Positions 31,072 through 40,128 are shown, counted from the first letter of the stretch. The stretch: 64,000 nt of DNA from Dokdonella_A sp014338185 (GCA_030263295.1 SZOS01000007.1:21605-85604); one strand, 5' to 3'. Numbers and translations are program-made. Notes: generated by a model not told the origin, from the sequence alone.

Positions 31072-32208
31072 ATGCGCCGATTCAACGCGATTGCGGGCCT
31101 GTTGTTGTCGCTGACCGGAGCGGCATGCGCCGCGCAAGTCGCGCTGGCAGCGCCTGCGGATACCTGGAGCGTGTCGCTCGAGGCGCTGTCGTGGCGCCTC
31201 AATGACAGCCCGATCCCGTTCCCGATCATCAGCGACGGCATCATCGGCGCACCCGGCACACAGGTGCTGCTTGGCAACAAGGCGCTGTCGACCGGCTCGC
31301 ATCGTGGTGCGCGGCTCGGCATCGGCTACGCGCTTGACGCGCAGTTTGGCATCGAGGCCAGCGCGTTCGGCCTGCAGTCGCGCCGCGTCGGCGGCGGTGT
31401 GGCATCGTCGGGACAGGTCGGCTCGATCGACCTCATCCTGCCCTACATCGACGCCATCACCGGCGCGGAGTCCGGCAGCGAGCTGTCGCAGGCACAGATC
31501 TACCGCGGCAGCGCCTACCACGAGGTGCGCGACCACCTGCGCGGCGCCGAGTTCGACCTGCGCTGGACCGTTGCCGCCGACGAGGCCTGGCAACTCGACC
31601 TGCTGGGCGGCCTGCGCCACCTCGACTTCCGCGAAAGCTGGACCTTGGCCACCGACAGCCCATACCTGCCCGCGTTCGAGCCCGACGTGTGGCAGACCCT
31701 CGACCGTTTCGACAGCCGCAACCGCTATTACGGCGTGCAGGCCGGCCTGCGCGCGCAGGTCGCTGCAGGACGCTGGTTCGGCGTGGCCAGCCTCAAGGCC
31801 GCCGCCGGCACGATGCGGCAGTCCACCGACGTGCAGGGCAGCCTGCGGACCAACGATTTCACTGCGTTCGGCGCCACCGAGACCTTCGTCGGCGGCTACT
31901 TCGCGCAGCCGAGCAACATCGGCCGACACACGCGCAGCCAATTCGCGCTGGTGGGCGAAGCCGCGCTCGAGCTGGGCCTGCGCCTGGGCGATCGCGCCAC
32001 GCTGGGTCTGGGCTACAGCCTGCTGCAGGCCGACAAGGTGCTGCGCCCGGGCAACCAGGTCGACCGCCGGATCAACCCCACGCAGAGCACCTCGTTCACC
32101 GAGGACCCGGCACCGACGCCGTCGGGTCCGCTGGCACCGCAGTTCACCGCCCACAATTCCAGGCTGCGCGCGCAGGGCATCAACCTGCACTTCGCCTTGA
32201 GCTTCTGA
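31072..32208 (+). CDS. BBP7-type outer membrane beta-barrel protein
   Basis: A 378-residue protein with a signal peptide (LLLSLTGAACAAQVALAAPA) and alternating amphipathic strands. The C terminus is phenylalanine (LHFALSF), the usual mark of BAM-inserted barrels. The N-terminal third, with PIPFPIISDG, GAPGTQVLLGNKALSTGSHRG and IGYALDAQFGIEASAF, resembles putative beta-barrel porin-7 (BBP7), a family I associate mostly with Planctomycetes. The ATG at 31072 starts the signal peptide; an in-frame upstream start at 31036 adds 12 residues with no signal character. It is separated by 10 bases from the large G8/CEMIP-like gene, suggesting joint function such as surface display or uptake of its products. 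Confidence 0.7.
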   Translation: MRRFNAIAGLLLSLTGAACAAQVALAAPADTWSVSLEALSWRLNDSPIPFPIISDGIIGAPGTQVLLGNKALSTGSHRGARLGIGYALDAQFGIEASAFGLQSRRVGGGVASSGQVGSIDLILPYIDAITGAESGSELSQAQIYRGSAYHEVRDHLRGAEFDLRWTVAADEAWQLDLLGGLRHLDFRESWTLATDSPYLPAFEPDVWQTLDRFDSRNRYYGVQAGLRAQVAAGRWFGVASLKAAAGTMRQSTDVQGSLRTNDFTAFGATETFVGGYFAQPSNIGRHTRSQFALVGEAALELGLRLGDRATLGLGYSLLQADKVLRPGNQVDRRINPTQSTSFTEDPAPTPSGPLAPQFTAHNSRLRAQGINLHFALSF

Positions 32209-32218
32209 GGGGATATCC

Positions 32219-35200
32219 ATGGACACCGCAACGACACTCAAGCTGAGCCTCGCCCTGACCATGGTCATGCTGTTGCCTGCAGGCTCGCGTCCGGCCTTCG
32301 CCGATGACGCCGATACCTGCGCCGGCGGCGTGTTGCAGGCCGGCAGCGGCGGCGATCTCGTCATCACCGCGCCCTGCGCGGTCAAGGCGGGCAACTATCA
32401 GTTCCGTGATGTGCATGTACTCGCCGGCGGCACGCTGAGCTTCGAGGATGCGCGCATCGAGTTCTGGGCCGCCAACATCCTTGTCGAGAAGGACGGCAGT
32501 CTCATCGCCGGCTCACCGAGCGAGCCGATCGGCACTCATGGCGGCCAGCTCGCGATCCACCTGTGGGGTGCCGACCAGACCGGCAATGACCGCAACCGGC
32601 AGGGACGTGGCGTACCTTGCCTGAGCGATGACAAGGGTCAATGCGGCGTGCCCGACGACATCTGGAACGCCAATCGCGATGCGATGGGCATGCCGGTGCC
32701 AGTGAGCCAGGCACGACCGATCTCGGCTCTGGCCTCGGCGGCGAGCTACCCGCGCTACGGCGACGAAGCGGCCATCGGCAACGACTACTTCTACGCCTAC
32801 ACCCCGCTGCCACTCGATGGCGCCGACAACCCGACGCATGGCAAGGGCTATTTCGGCTACAAGGTGCTCGGCGTGTCCTACGGCGGCACGCTGCAGTTGT
32901 TCGGCCGCAAGGGCGCCAGCTACACCAGCCCCGAATGCGGCGCGGCGCCGAGCAGCAGCGGCTCGAGCTGGGCGCGACTGGATGGCTCGACCGCGATCGG
33001 CGCCACCCAGATCAAGCTGGATCGACCGCTGCGCCTGCAGGCAGGTGATCACATCGTCGTCACCAGCACCGACTATGTGCCGGGTCATTCCGAAGAAGCC
33101 GTCGTCGCCAGCGACGTCGAGTGCAGCACGCAGGTTGCGTTGCGGGCGCCGCTCAAGCACGCCCACAATGGCATCCGCTTCGCGCTGTCGACGGTGCCGC
33201 AGGGTGTCGGACTCGATGCCACGCTGCATGCCAACGGCGCCGAGGTACGCGCGGCGGTCGGCGTGCTCACACGCAGCATCCGCATCGTGTCGGGTGGCGA
33301 CACGCTCGATGCCGACTTTCCGCCCGAACCGACGCTGGGCTCGAGCGGCCCGGGGTACTCGTTCGGCGGCCACGTGGTGGTGCGGCAGGGCTTCAAGCGC
33401 TTCCAGATGCAGGGCGTGGAGCTGCGCCAGCTAGGCCAGGGCGGCCGCATGGGCCACTATCCGCTGCACTTCCACCTGACCCGTTGGGCGCCGTCCGACA
33501 CCTTCCTGCGCGACTCCTCGGTCAATGAGTCGATGACGCGCTGGATCGTGCTGCATGGCGCGCAGAACCTGCGCCTGGAGCGCAACGTCGGCTGGAAGTC
33601 GATCGGCCATGGCTTCTATCTCGAAGACGGCACCGAAACCGACAACAAGTTCATCGCCAACCTCGGCGTGTTTGCGCGCGCGGCGGTCGACAACGTGCAG
33701 AACCCGCGGCGCATTCCCGGCATCCTTGCCGCGCCCAACCTGCACCTGAGCATCGGCGAGAACGTGCCGTTCCGTTCCGACTACGACCACCCGACGGTGT
33801 TCTGGATCATGAACGGCTGGAATGACTTCGAGGACAACATGGCGGTGGGCGCCGGCACCTGCGGCGTGTGCTACTGGTGGCTGACCAGCATGAACAGCGG
33901 CATGTCGCGCAACATGAAGTGGTCGTCGTACGCATCGATGCAGGCGCCGCGCAACGGCGATCCGCATGATCTCAATCGTGCCGGCATGGTTCCGCTCAAG
34001 TCGTTCACCGGCAACACCTGTGCCGCGGCGATGACCTCGTTCCAGACCGTGACCGGCACCGAAGCCTGCCAGGGCATCGGCCCCGGCGATGCGGCCGAGC
34101 CGCACCCGCTCAATCTGGAACCGGTCAAGAACCCACTGGCCGGCAACCAGGGTGATACCGGCTACTACCCCACGCTCGACCCCGGCGGCGGCCACTTTCC
34201 CACCCAATGCACCTCACAGGACTGCAGCACGCAGCCCGCGCGTTGCAGCGCCGGCTCGCCAGCCGATTGCATGGTCACGGTGCTCGACCGCTACACCACC
34301 TCGTTCAACTGGGCCGCTTTCAACTTCGCCGCGATCTGGTTGCGACCACAGTGGTATCTGGTCTCCAACAGCGTCATCACCGACGTGCAGCAGGCGGGCC
34401 TGACGATGGTCACCGGCGGCGGCTACAGCGAATCGGATGTCATCCCCGGTCACTGGGCGCTGGTGCACAAGAGCGTGTTCATCGGCCACACCCAGGACGG
34501 CAATCCGTATGCATCGAGCGGCAGCGCGTTCAATCCGAACGGCCTGCATTGCGCGATCGATGCCAACGGCAACCGGCCACCCAATTTCTGCCTGTCGATC
34601 GACGAGGGCATCTCGGTACAGACCAGCAATTTCGGTATGTACCAGCGCCTGTTCAGCGTGTATGACGGCCCTGCCTACCAGGACTCCAACGCCTACCTCA
34701 ACATCAAGACGATCGACATCGACGATTGCAAGCCGTTCGTCGACCGCGCCAACAAGGTGGGCCGCTGCGATCCCGACATGAGCAACCGCAGGGCGCGCCA
34801 GAGCGAATGGCTGGCCGGTTCGCTGCTCGGCCTGCCCAAGGTCGGCAGCGGCGCGTCGGCGCGCTGCTACATGCCCAACGCGGCGATTGGCTGGAAGCAG
34901 CCCAATGGCTTCTACTATCCGCCCGCGTTCCATTCCAGGAACCTGTACTTCGACAAGGTCGACATCCGTCATTTCGTGGTGACGCCGCTGGTCAAGGAAG
35001 GCAGCCTGATAACCGACTTCGATGCGGTTGAACAGCAGTACTGCAGCTACAACTCAACGTTGTTCGCGGGTTTCGCCGGCAACGATCGCCAGACCGTGCT
35101 CAACGACGATGACGGCACGCTGACCGGTTACGTTGACACCACGGTGATCAACAAGGACGACTTCTTCGCCGCGCCGATCGATGCCACCCAGTGCCTGTCG

Positions 35201-36184
35201 GCCAACAGCTCGCGCACCAGTCCGTACCAGTACGTCACCACGGTCCTCTATCCGGCCTGTGCGATCAACGGCACCTGCGCGCTGGCACCGCAGGGCAGCA
35301 ACATGAACTGGAACTCCGGCGACTGGAACCGCGCCTGCACCAACGAGGACTGCTACGGCGTGCCGCTGTGGCGGCAGAACGAGATGCCGATCGCCGACCA
35401 TGGCCTGGCCCGCAGCATCCGCATGATGGGCCAGGAGACCGGCCAGCGCAGTTCACTCACGGCCAACCACGGCACCTACTACATCGACACCGCGGTGTCG
35501 AAGAAGCGGCAGTTGTCCGAGGATGGCTGCCTGCGCCGCAACGACCCGACACCTTGCGTGGTGAACGTGTTCAAGCCCGGTGAGAGCTACTACCTGTTCC
35601 TCGTGTTCGCCAAGCCCGACACCGAGCAGACCTACCGCTTCTATGTCGGCGAGAACACCGATTTCGATCCGGCCAGCATCCAGATGGTGAAGGCACGCAT
35701 TGGCGTCAATCCGATCGTCTTCGACGAGAGCCTGGGCGCGCTGCCATCGGGTCGCGCGCGCTGGCTCAACGGCGACAAGGCCACCGCGCGGGGCGTGGTC
35801 GAGGTCAGCCTGCGCATGGACGACCTGCCTGGCGCGGTGGGCCTGTTCGACCAGGGACGCAAGGACAAGTGCCAGCCACGAACCTTCTGCACGCTCGATG
35901 CACGGTCGCAATGCGTGGGCGTGGATCGCGCCAACGACGCCGTGTGCGCCTGGGCCGGCGCCGACCAGGACTGCCCTGCCGGCGGCTGTTTCGGCATCAA
36001 GTTCACGCTGCCAGCCGGGTTCCAGACCCTCGAGGCCGGCGCCACCGATCCACGGCCGCCGGCGCAGTGCGTGCAGAACGCAGCGCCATGGGATTACCCG
36101 TTGCAGCAGCTGGGCCAGCCCTATCCCGGTGATGTCTGCCCGCAACGCGCCGATGACCTGCCGCACGACTTCTGTGCGCGCTGA
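32219..36184 (+). CDS. Large secreted G8-domain / CEMIP-TMEM2-like beta-helix protein
   Basis: A 1321-residue exported protein with signal peptide to about residue 28 (MLLPAGSRPAFADD). Residues about 50-120 resemble a G8 domain (DVHVLAGGTLSFEDARIEF ... ILVEKDGSLIAG ... QLAIHLWG). Around residues 405-480 is the hallmark of CEMIP/TMEM2 and fibrocystin-like beta-helices: GHYPLHFHL, then a segment on strands bringing NVGWKSIGHGFYLEDGTETDNKF. CEMIP and TMEM2 have been linked to hyaluronan degradation, so a glycan-degrading role is possible but unproven. It is rich in paired Cys, especially in the C-terminal 250 residues. It has no membrane anchor and no barrel-like end. The Shine-Dalgarno is GAGGGG. 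It is the second gene of a three-gene operon. Confidence 0.72.
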   Translation: MDTATTLKLSLALTMVMLLPAGSRPAFADDADTCAGGVLQAGSGGDLVITAPCAVKAGNYQFRDVHVLAGGTLSFEDARIEFWAANILVEKDGSLIAGSPSEPIGTHGGQLAIHLWGADQTGNDRNRQGRGVPCLSDDKGQCGVPDDIWNANRDAMGMPVPVSQARPISALASAASYPRYGDEAAIGNDYFYAYTPLPLDGADNPTHGKGYFGYKVLGVSYGGTLQLFGRKGASYTSPECGAAPSSSGSSWARLDGSTAIGATQIKLDRPLRLQAGDHIVVTSTDYVPGHSEEAVVASDVECSTQVALRAPLKHAHNGIRFALSTVPQGVGLDATLHANGAEVRAAVGVLTRSIRIVSGGDTLDADFPPEPTLGSSGPGYSFGGHVVVRQGFKRFQMQGVELRQLGQGGRMGHYPLHFHLTRWAPSDTFLRDSSVNESMTRWIVLHGAQNLRLERNVGWKSIGHGFYLEDGTETDNKFIANLGVFARAAVDNVQNPRRIPGILAAPNLHLSIGENVPFRSDYDHPTVFWIMNGWNDFEDNMAVGAGTCGVCYWWLTSMNSGMSRNMKWSSYASMQAPRNGDPHDLNRAGMVPLKSFTGNTCAAAMTSFQTVTGTEACQGIGPGDAAEPHPLNLEPVKNPLAGNQGDTGYYPTLDPGGGHFPTQCTSQDCSTQPARCSAGSPADCMVTVLDRYTTSFNWAAFNFAAIWLRPQWYLVSNSVITDVQQAGLTMVTGGGYSESDVIPGHWALVHKSVFIGHTQDGNPYASSGSAFNPNGLHCAIDANGNRPPNFCLSIDEGISVQTSNFGMYQRLFSVYDGPAYQDSNAYLNIKTIDIDDCKPFVDRANKVGRCDPDMSNRRARQSEWLAGSLLGLPKVGSGASARCYMPNAAIGWKQPNGFYYPPAFHSRNLYFDKVDIRHFVVTPLVKEGSLITDFDAVEQQYCSYNSTLFAGFAGNDRQTVLNDDDGTLTGYVDTTVINKDDFFAAPIDATQCLSANSSRTSPYQYVTTVLYPACAINGTCALAPQGSNMNWNSGDWNRACTNEDCYGVPLWRQNEMPIADHGLARSIRMMGQETGQRSSLTANHGTYYIDTAVSKKRQLSEDGCLRRNDPTPCVVNVFKPGESYYLFLVFAKPDTEQTYRFYVGENTDFDPASIQMVKARIGVNPIVFDESLGALPSGRARWLNGDKATARGVVEVSLRMDDLPGAVGLFDQGRKDKCQPRTFCTLDARSQCVGVDRANDAVCAWAGADQDCPAGGCFGIKFTLPAGFQTLEAGATDPRPPAQCVQNAAPWDYPLQQLGQPYPGDVCPQRADDLPHDFCAR

Positions 36185-36205
36185 GATCGCGGCGGACACG
36201 CAGCC

Positions 36206-37291
36206 GTGACTGGGAAGCGCTCCCGCCGCGATTTCATCAAGGCCGGCGCCACCGCCCTGGGCGCCGCGCCGCTGGCCGCGCTCACAGCCGAACCGGCCGG
36301 CGCCGCGCTGGCCGCGCTCGACCCGGCAGCGATCGTGGCGCGTTTCGCCGCCCTGCCCGGCGATGTCGGGTTCGAAATCCGCGTTCCCGCGGTGGCGGGT
36401 GGCGACGATTTCGTCGTGCAATGGCAAGCCGATCGGCGCCTGTTCTGCGCCAGCTCGCTCAAGACCTTTGCCCTGTGCGAGGCCCTGCGCCAGCACGACG
36501 CACCCGATGTGGTCGCGCAACTCGAACAGCGCACGCTCATTCTCGATTCGAGCATCTGGTCGTTCGGCAGCCCGATCTACAACCCACCCGACCTCTACGG
36601 CATGGTGTCACTGCGCAGCGCGCTCGAAGCGATGATCCTGCGCAGCGACAACACCGCCACCGACATGGTGTTCAAGGCCGCCGGCGTCACCCACATCCGC
36701 AACTTCATCGCCGCCGCGGGCCTGGCCAGGACGTCGGTGCCCGACAGCACGCGCGCATTGACCGGCTACCTATGTGGTGCGCCCAACTACGCCTCGCTCG
36801 ACTGGGAACAACTGCTCGCGGTGGCGCAGCGACCGATGATCCATCCCTTCCTCAACGACGTGCAGAGCCTGGCCTCGTCGGCAGGCGACTTCGTCAGCTA
36901 CTACGCGCGCGCATTGCAGGGTGAATTCTTCGCGCACGCACAGACGCTGCAGGAGTTCCGCCGCATCCTCACACTGTGCGACTACATCTACCTCATCCCG
37001 CTGCCGCTCGGTGCGAGCGTCTACGGCAAGAGTGGCAATGCCGACATCGAAGGCTTCCACGCACGCTGCTTCGCCGGCGGCATGTACAGCCACGGCCGCT
37101 GGGTGTATTTCGCCTTCGTCATCAACTGGTATGCCCAGGCCGCGAGCGATCCGGCCACGGTCGACGCCTGGTGTGCGGCGATCGAACAGTCGCTGACCCT
37201 CGTGCAGCAGGCCACCGCCGGCCAGCGACCGCAGCTGGCGCCACCGCTGCGCTCGCCGCCCACCACCGGCTCGGCGCACCGGCCGACCTAG
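36206..37291 (+). CDS. Tat-exported serine hydrolase of the class A beta-lactamase/DD-peptidase fold
   Basis: A 361-residue protein with a twin-arginine signal (SRRDFIKAG), so it is exported folded. The three active-site elements are in order: SxxK as S83-S-L-K86, SDN at 147-149, and KSG at 275-277. I do not see a clear E-x-x-L-N omega-loop motif between SDN and KSG, the general base of true class A beta-lactamases, so it may be a peptidase, esterase or a divergent lactamase. GTG start at 36206, 21 bases after the CEMIP-like gene, implies the same transcript. No resistance phenotype can be inferred. Confidence 0.75.
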   Translation: MTGKRSRRDFIKAGATALGAAPLAALTAEPAGAALAALDPAAIVARFAALPGDVGFEIRVPAVAGGDDFVVQWQADRRLFCASSLKTFALCEALRQHDAPDVVAQLEQRTLILDSSIWSFGSPIYNPPDLYGMVSLRSALEAMILRSDNTATDMVFKAAGVTHIRNFIAAAGLARTSVPDSTRALTGYLCGAPNYASLDWEQLLAVAQRPMIHPFLNDVQSLASSAGDFVSYYARALQGEFFAHAQTLQEFRRILTLCDYIYLIPLPLGASVYGKSGNADIEGFHARCFAGGMYSHGRWVYFAFVINWYAQAASDPATVDAWCAAIEQSLTLVQQATAGQRPQLAPPLRSPPTTGSAHRPT

Positions 37292-37313
37292 ACGCAGGCG
37301 ATCGCGCGCGGCA

Positions 37314-37345
37314 TAAAAAAACCCGGGTCTAAAAAAACCCGGGTC
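37314..37345 (-). terminator. Tandem 16-bp repeat able to form a leftward terminator
   Basis: The unit TAAAAAAACCCGGGTC occurs twice in direct succession (37314-37329 and 37330-37345). On the minus strand the two ACCCGGGT blocks pair into a hairpin followed by seven T residues, an excellent rho-independent terminator pointing left. No intact leftward gene lies immediately upstream, so it may have come with the mobile or RHS remnant, or protect the operon's 3' end from antisense transcription. Confidence 0.6.
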
Positions 37346-37350
37346 AGTGT

Positions 37351-37551
37351 CGAATTTCCACCGGCGCCACCCTGCTCGGCAGCTACGGCTACAACGCTTT
37401 CGGCCAGCGGACCAGCCAGCTGGCCGGCGGGCAGCGGACCCGCTTCGTGTGTGCTGATGACCACGCCCTCCTCGCCGAACGCAACGATGCAACCGGGCGG
37501 TGGACGAACTACCTGTGGTTCAACGGTGAGCTGATCGGGATGACGCGCGCG
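37351..37551 (+). pseudogene. Fragment of an RHS-repeat protein gene
   Basis: About 67 codons in one frame from 37351 read as RHS/YD-repeat sequence: LLGSYGYNAFGQRTSQLAGG, then TRFVCADDHALLAERND, then WTNYLWFNGELIGM. This is the typical tail of the RHS core (YxYNALGxR ... HFVYD ... LLAEYD ... YVWLDGxP). There is no start and no preceding repeat array; similarity stops at about 37551 where IS-like sequence begins. It is a relic of a larger secreted or toxin-type RHS gene. Confidence 0.7.
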
Positions 37552-37558
37552 GGTGTCC

Positions 37559-37706
37559 GGCATCGCCGCACTTCTCCAGCAGCCCCTGGAGTTGCATCAT
37601 GTCGTTGGTCATGGGTGGTTCCTCGGCTCGGGTTGTGGATGCACAACCCAACCCTAACCCGAGAACCACCGATGACCTCAGTTACACCACGGGTGGGGAC
37701 ACGATC
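37559..37706 (-). mobile_element. Left-end remnant of an IS256-family-like insertion sequence
   Basis: Reading leftwards, GATCGTGTCCCCACCCGTGG (from 37706) resembles an IS256-group terminal repeat. It is followed by an untranslated leader with a long imperfect hairpin (37614-37670, GGTGGTT ... AACCACC) and an ATG at 37612. That ATG starts MTNDMMQLQGLLEKCGDA, the N terminus typical of IS256-type transposases. After 18 codons the sequence switches to the RHS fragment. The rest of the transposase and the other end are gone, so it is inactive. Base composition is less GC-rich than the neighbours. Confidence 0.7.
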
Positions 37707-37756
37707 ACACATCTAGCGTCGTCGACCCGACCTGATGCCATCCGCCGCCTTTACCC

Positions 37757-37793
37757 AAAACGAAATCGCCCGGCGCGGGCCGGGCGATTTCGT
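37757..37793 (-). terminator. Rho-independent terminator of the M3 peptidase gene
   Basis: A perfect 15-bp stem, ACGAAATCGCCCGGC (37760-37774) with its complement (37779-37793), has a 4-nt loop. Read leftwards it is followed by TTTTGGG. It lies just past the peptidase stop at 37811. Confidence 0.85.
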
Positions 37794-37810
37794 GGGGGCT
37801 GGCGTTGTGT

Positions 37811-40027
37811 TCAGGGCTTGCGCTTGCCCGGCGCGGCCTTGGTGGCGTGGCCGGCCAGCCCGCGGCGTTCGAGCAACGGCTTGATGTCAGGCTCGCCACC
37901 GGTGAAGTCGCGGAACAGGTCCAGCGCATCCTTGCTGCCGCCACGTGACAGCAGTGTGGCGCGGAAGCGGTCGCCGTTGGCGCGCGTGAGACCGCCATGC
38001 TGCTTGATCCACTGCACCGTGTCGGCGTCGAGCACTTCCGACCAGATGTAGGAGTAGTAGCCCGCGGCGTAGCCACCCATGATGTGGCTGAAGTACGGCG
38101 TGCGATAGCGAGGCGGGACCGGCGGATAGTAGATGCCGTCGCGCTTGAGGGCGTCGGTTTCGAAGCTCATCACCGCGTCGGCCGCGGGCACCGCGTCGGC
38201 CTGCCGGATCTGGTGCCAGTTCTGGTCAAGCATCGCCGCGCCCAGATATTCGGTCGTGCGGAACCCCTCGTTGAACTGCGCCGCCGCGGTCACCTTGTCG
38301 AGCAGCTCGGTGGGCATCGTCTCACCGGTCTGGTAGTGGCGGGCGTAGTTGGCCAGCACGCTCGGCCAGTCCGCCCACATCTCGTTGACCTGCGACGGGA
38401 ACTCGACGAAGTCGCGCGGCACGCTGGTGCCGGCAAAATACGGATAGGTCACGTCCGAGAACATGCCATGCAGGGCATGGCCGAACTCGTGGAACATCGT
38501 GCGCGTCTCGTCCCAGGTCAGCAGCGTCGGCTCGCCCGCAGGCGGCTTGGGCACATTGAGGTGGTTGGCGACCACCGGCTTGGTGCCGAACAAGCGGTTT
38601 TGCTGCACATAGGCGTTCATCCACGCGCCACCGCGCTTGGAGGGACGCGCGTACATGTCCTCGATGAAGATCGCCAGCTGCGTGCCATCCTCGTTGTACA
38701 CGTCGTACACGAGCAGGTCGGGCTGGTACAGCGGCAGGTCGGTGCGCTGCCTGAACTTGAGGCCATACAGCTGCCCGGCAGCATAAAACACACCGTTTTC
38801 GAGCACGTTCTTGGCTTCGAGATAGGGCTTGAGCTGGGCTTCGTCGAACGCGTACTTGGCCTTGCGCACCTTCTCCGCGTAGTAGGCCCAGTCCCACGGT
38901 TCGAGCTTGAAGCTCTTCTGGCCCTTGGCTTTCTGCTCGCGATCGATCATGCGCTGCAGGTCGGCCGCCTCACGCCTGGCGTTGGCGACCGCCGCGGGCG
39001 CCAGTTCGCCGAGCATCTTGTTGACGGCGGCGGTGGTCTTGGCGGTCTGGTTGGCAAGGCTGTAGCTCGCGTAGTCGGGATAGCCGAGCATCTGCGCGCG
39101 CTCCAGGCGCAGCTTCATGATCTGCGCCACGATCGCGGTGTTGTCATTGGCGTTGCCGCGGCTGTTGCGCGTGACCGACGCCTCGTGGATGCGCTGGCGC
39201 AATGCGCGGTTGTTGAGGTAGGTCTCGGCCGGCTGGCCGGTGGTGTTCTGCAGCGCCAGCACGTACTTGCCCTCGAGCTTGCGCGCCTTGGCCGCCTCGG
39301 CCGCCGCCGCGATGGCGTTGGCCGGCAGGCCATCGAGTTCTTCCTTGCTGTCGACCACGATCGCCGAATCGTTGACCTCGGCCAGCACGTTCTGGCTGAA
39401 GCGCGTCGCAAGCTTGGCCAGTTCGCCGTTGATCACCTTGAGGCGTTCCTGCTGCGCGGCGCCAAGCTCGGCGCCCGCACGCACGAAATCGTCGTGGTAG
39501 CGCTCGATCAGGCGCACGCCCTCGGCATCGAGTCCGAGCTGGTTGCGCTGCCGGTACAGGCTCGACACGCGCTCGAACAGCTTGGGGTTGAGGTAGATCG
39601 CGTCGCGATGTGCGGCGAGCCTGGGCGAGTAGTCGGCCTGGATCGCCTTGCGCGCGTCGTTGGTGTCGGCGCCGACGAGGCTGAAGAACACGGTCGCGGT
39701 GCGCTGCAGGACCTGCCCGCTGCGCTCCATCGCCAGGATCGTGTTGTCAAAGCTCGGCGCGGCGGGGTTGTTGACGATCGCATCGATCTCGCCCAGCTGT
39801 TCGGCCATGCCGCGGTCGAAGGCCGGGCCGAAGTGCACGTCCTGGATCTGGTCGAACTGCGGAAACTGCAGCGGCAGCGGGCTGGCCGTGAACAGCGGAT
39901 TGGGCGCGGCCTTCGGCGCGGTGACCGCCGTGGTCGCGGGCTGGTCGGGCTTGACCGGCGCCTGGCAGGCGCCCAATGCCAGCGTGGCCAATGCCGTCGC
40001 CAGCGCCAGTGCAAGTGGATGTTTCAT
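37811..40027 (-). CDS. dcp: M3-family peptidyl-dipeptidase (Dcp-like) lipoprotein
   Basis: A 738-residue zinc oligopeptidase. The zinc motif HEFGH is at residues 513-517, followed by the downstream Glu in FVEFPSQVNEMW. The C-terminal HIMGGYAAGYYSYIWSEVLDAD is characteristic of Dcp/thimet-type peptidases. The N terminus is a lipoprotein signal with lipobox LALGAC, so the mature enzyme is probably tethered to an envelope membrane, where it would trim peptides to dipeptides. E. coli Dcp lacks a lipobox; exported versions are common in xanthomonads. It is monocistronic, closed by a strong terminator. Confidence 0.92.
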   Translation of the reverse strand: MKHPLALALATALATLALGACQAPVKPDQPATTAVTAPKAAPNPLFTASPLPLQFPQFDQIQDVHFGPAFDRGMAEQLGEIDAIVNNPAAPSFDNTILAMERSGQVLQRTATVFFSLVGADTNDARKAIQADYSPRLAAHRDAIYLNPKLFERVSSLYRQRNQLGLDAEGVRLIERYHDDFVRAGAELGAAQQERLKVINGELAKLATRFSQNVLAEVNDSAIVVDSKEELDGLPANAIAAAAEAAKARKLEGKYVLALQNTTGQPAETYLNNRALRQRIHEASVTRNSRGNANDNTAIVAQIMKLRLERAQMLGYPDYASYSLANQTAKTTAAVNKMLGELAPAAVANARREAADLQRMIDREQKAKGQKSFKLEPWDWAYYAEKVRKAKYAFDEAQLKPYLEAKNVLENGVFYAAGQLYGLKFRQRTDLPLYQPDLLVYDVYNEDGTQLAIFIEDMYARPSKRGGAWMNAYVQQNRLFGTKPVVANHLNVPKPPAGEPTLLTWDETRTMFHEFGHALHGMFSDVTYPYFAGTSVPRDFVEFPSQVNEMWADWPSVLANYARHYQTGETMPTELLDKVTAAAQFNEGFRTTEYLGAAMLDQNWHQIRQADAVPAADAVMSFETDALKRDGIYYPPVPPRYRTPYFSHIMGGYAAGYYSYIWSEVLDADTVQWIKQHGGLTRANGDRFRATLLSRGGSKDALDLFRDFTGGEPDIKPLLERRGLAGHATKAAPGKRKP

Positions 40028-40128
40028 GATGCGTGGTCCCCATCGTCAGGAGCCGACTAGGGTACAGGAAGGCACCGCCCACGCCCACGCACGGCGCGGA
40101 AACCTTGGGCACTTGCACTCACGCCGCC

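Noticed and set aside
37447..37716. An 89-codon plus-strand ORF as an intact small gene
   Set aside because: Its first part is RHS remnant and its second part is the reverse of the IS end; it is a chimeric relic, not a gene.
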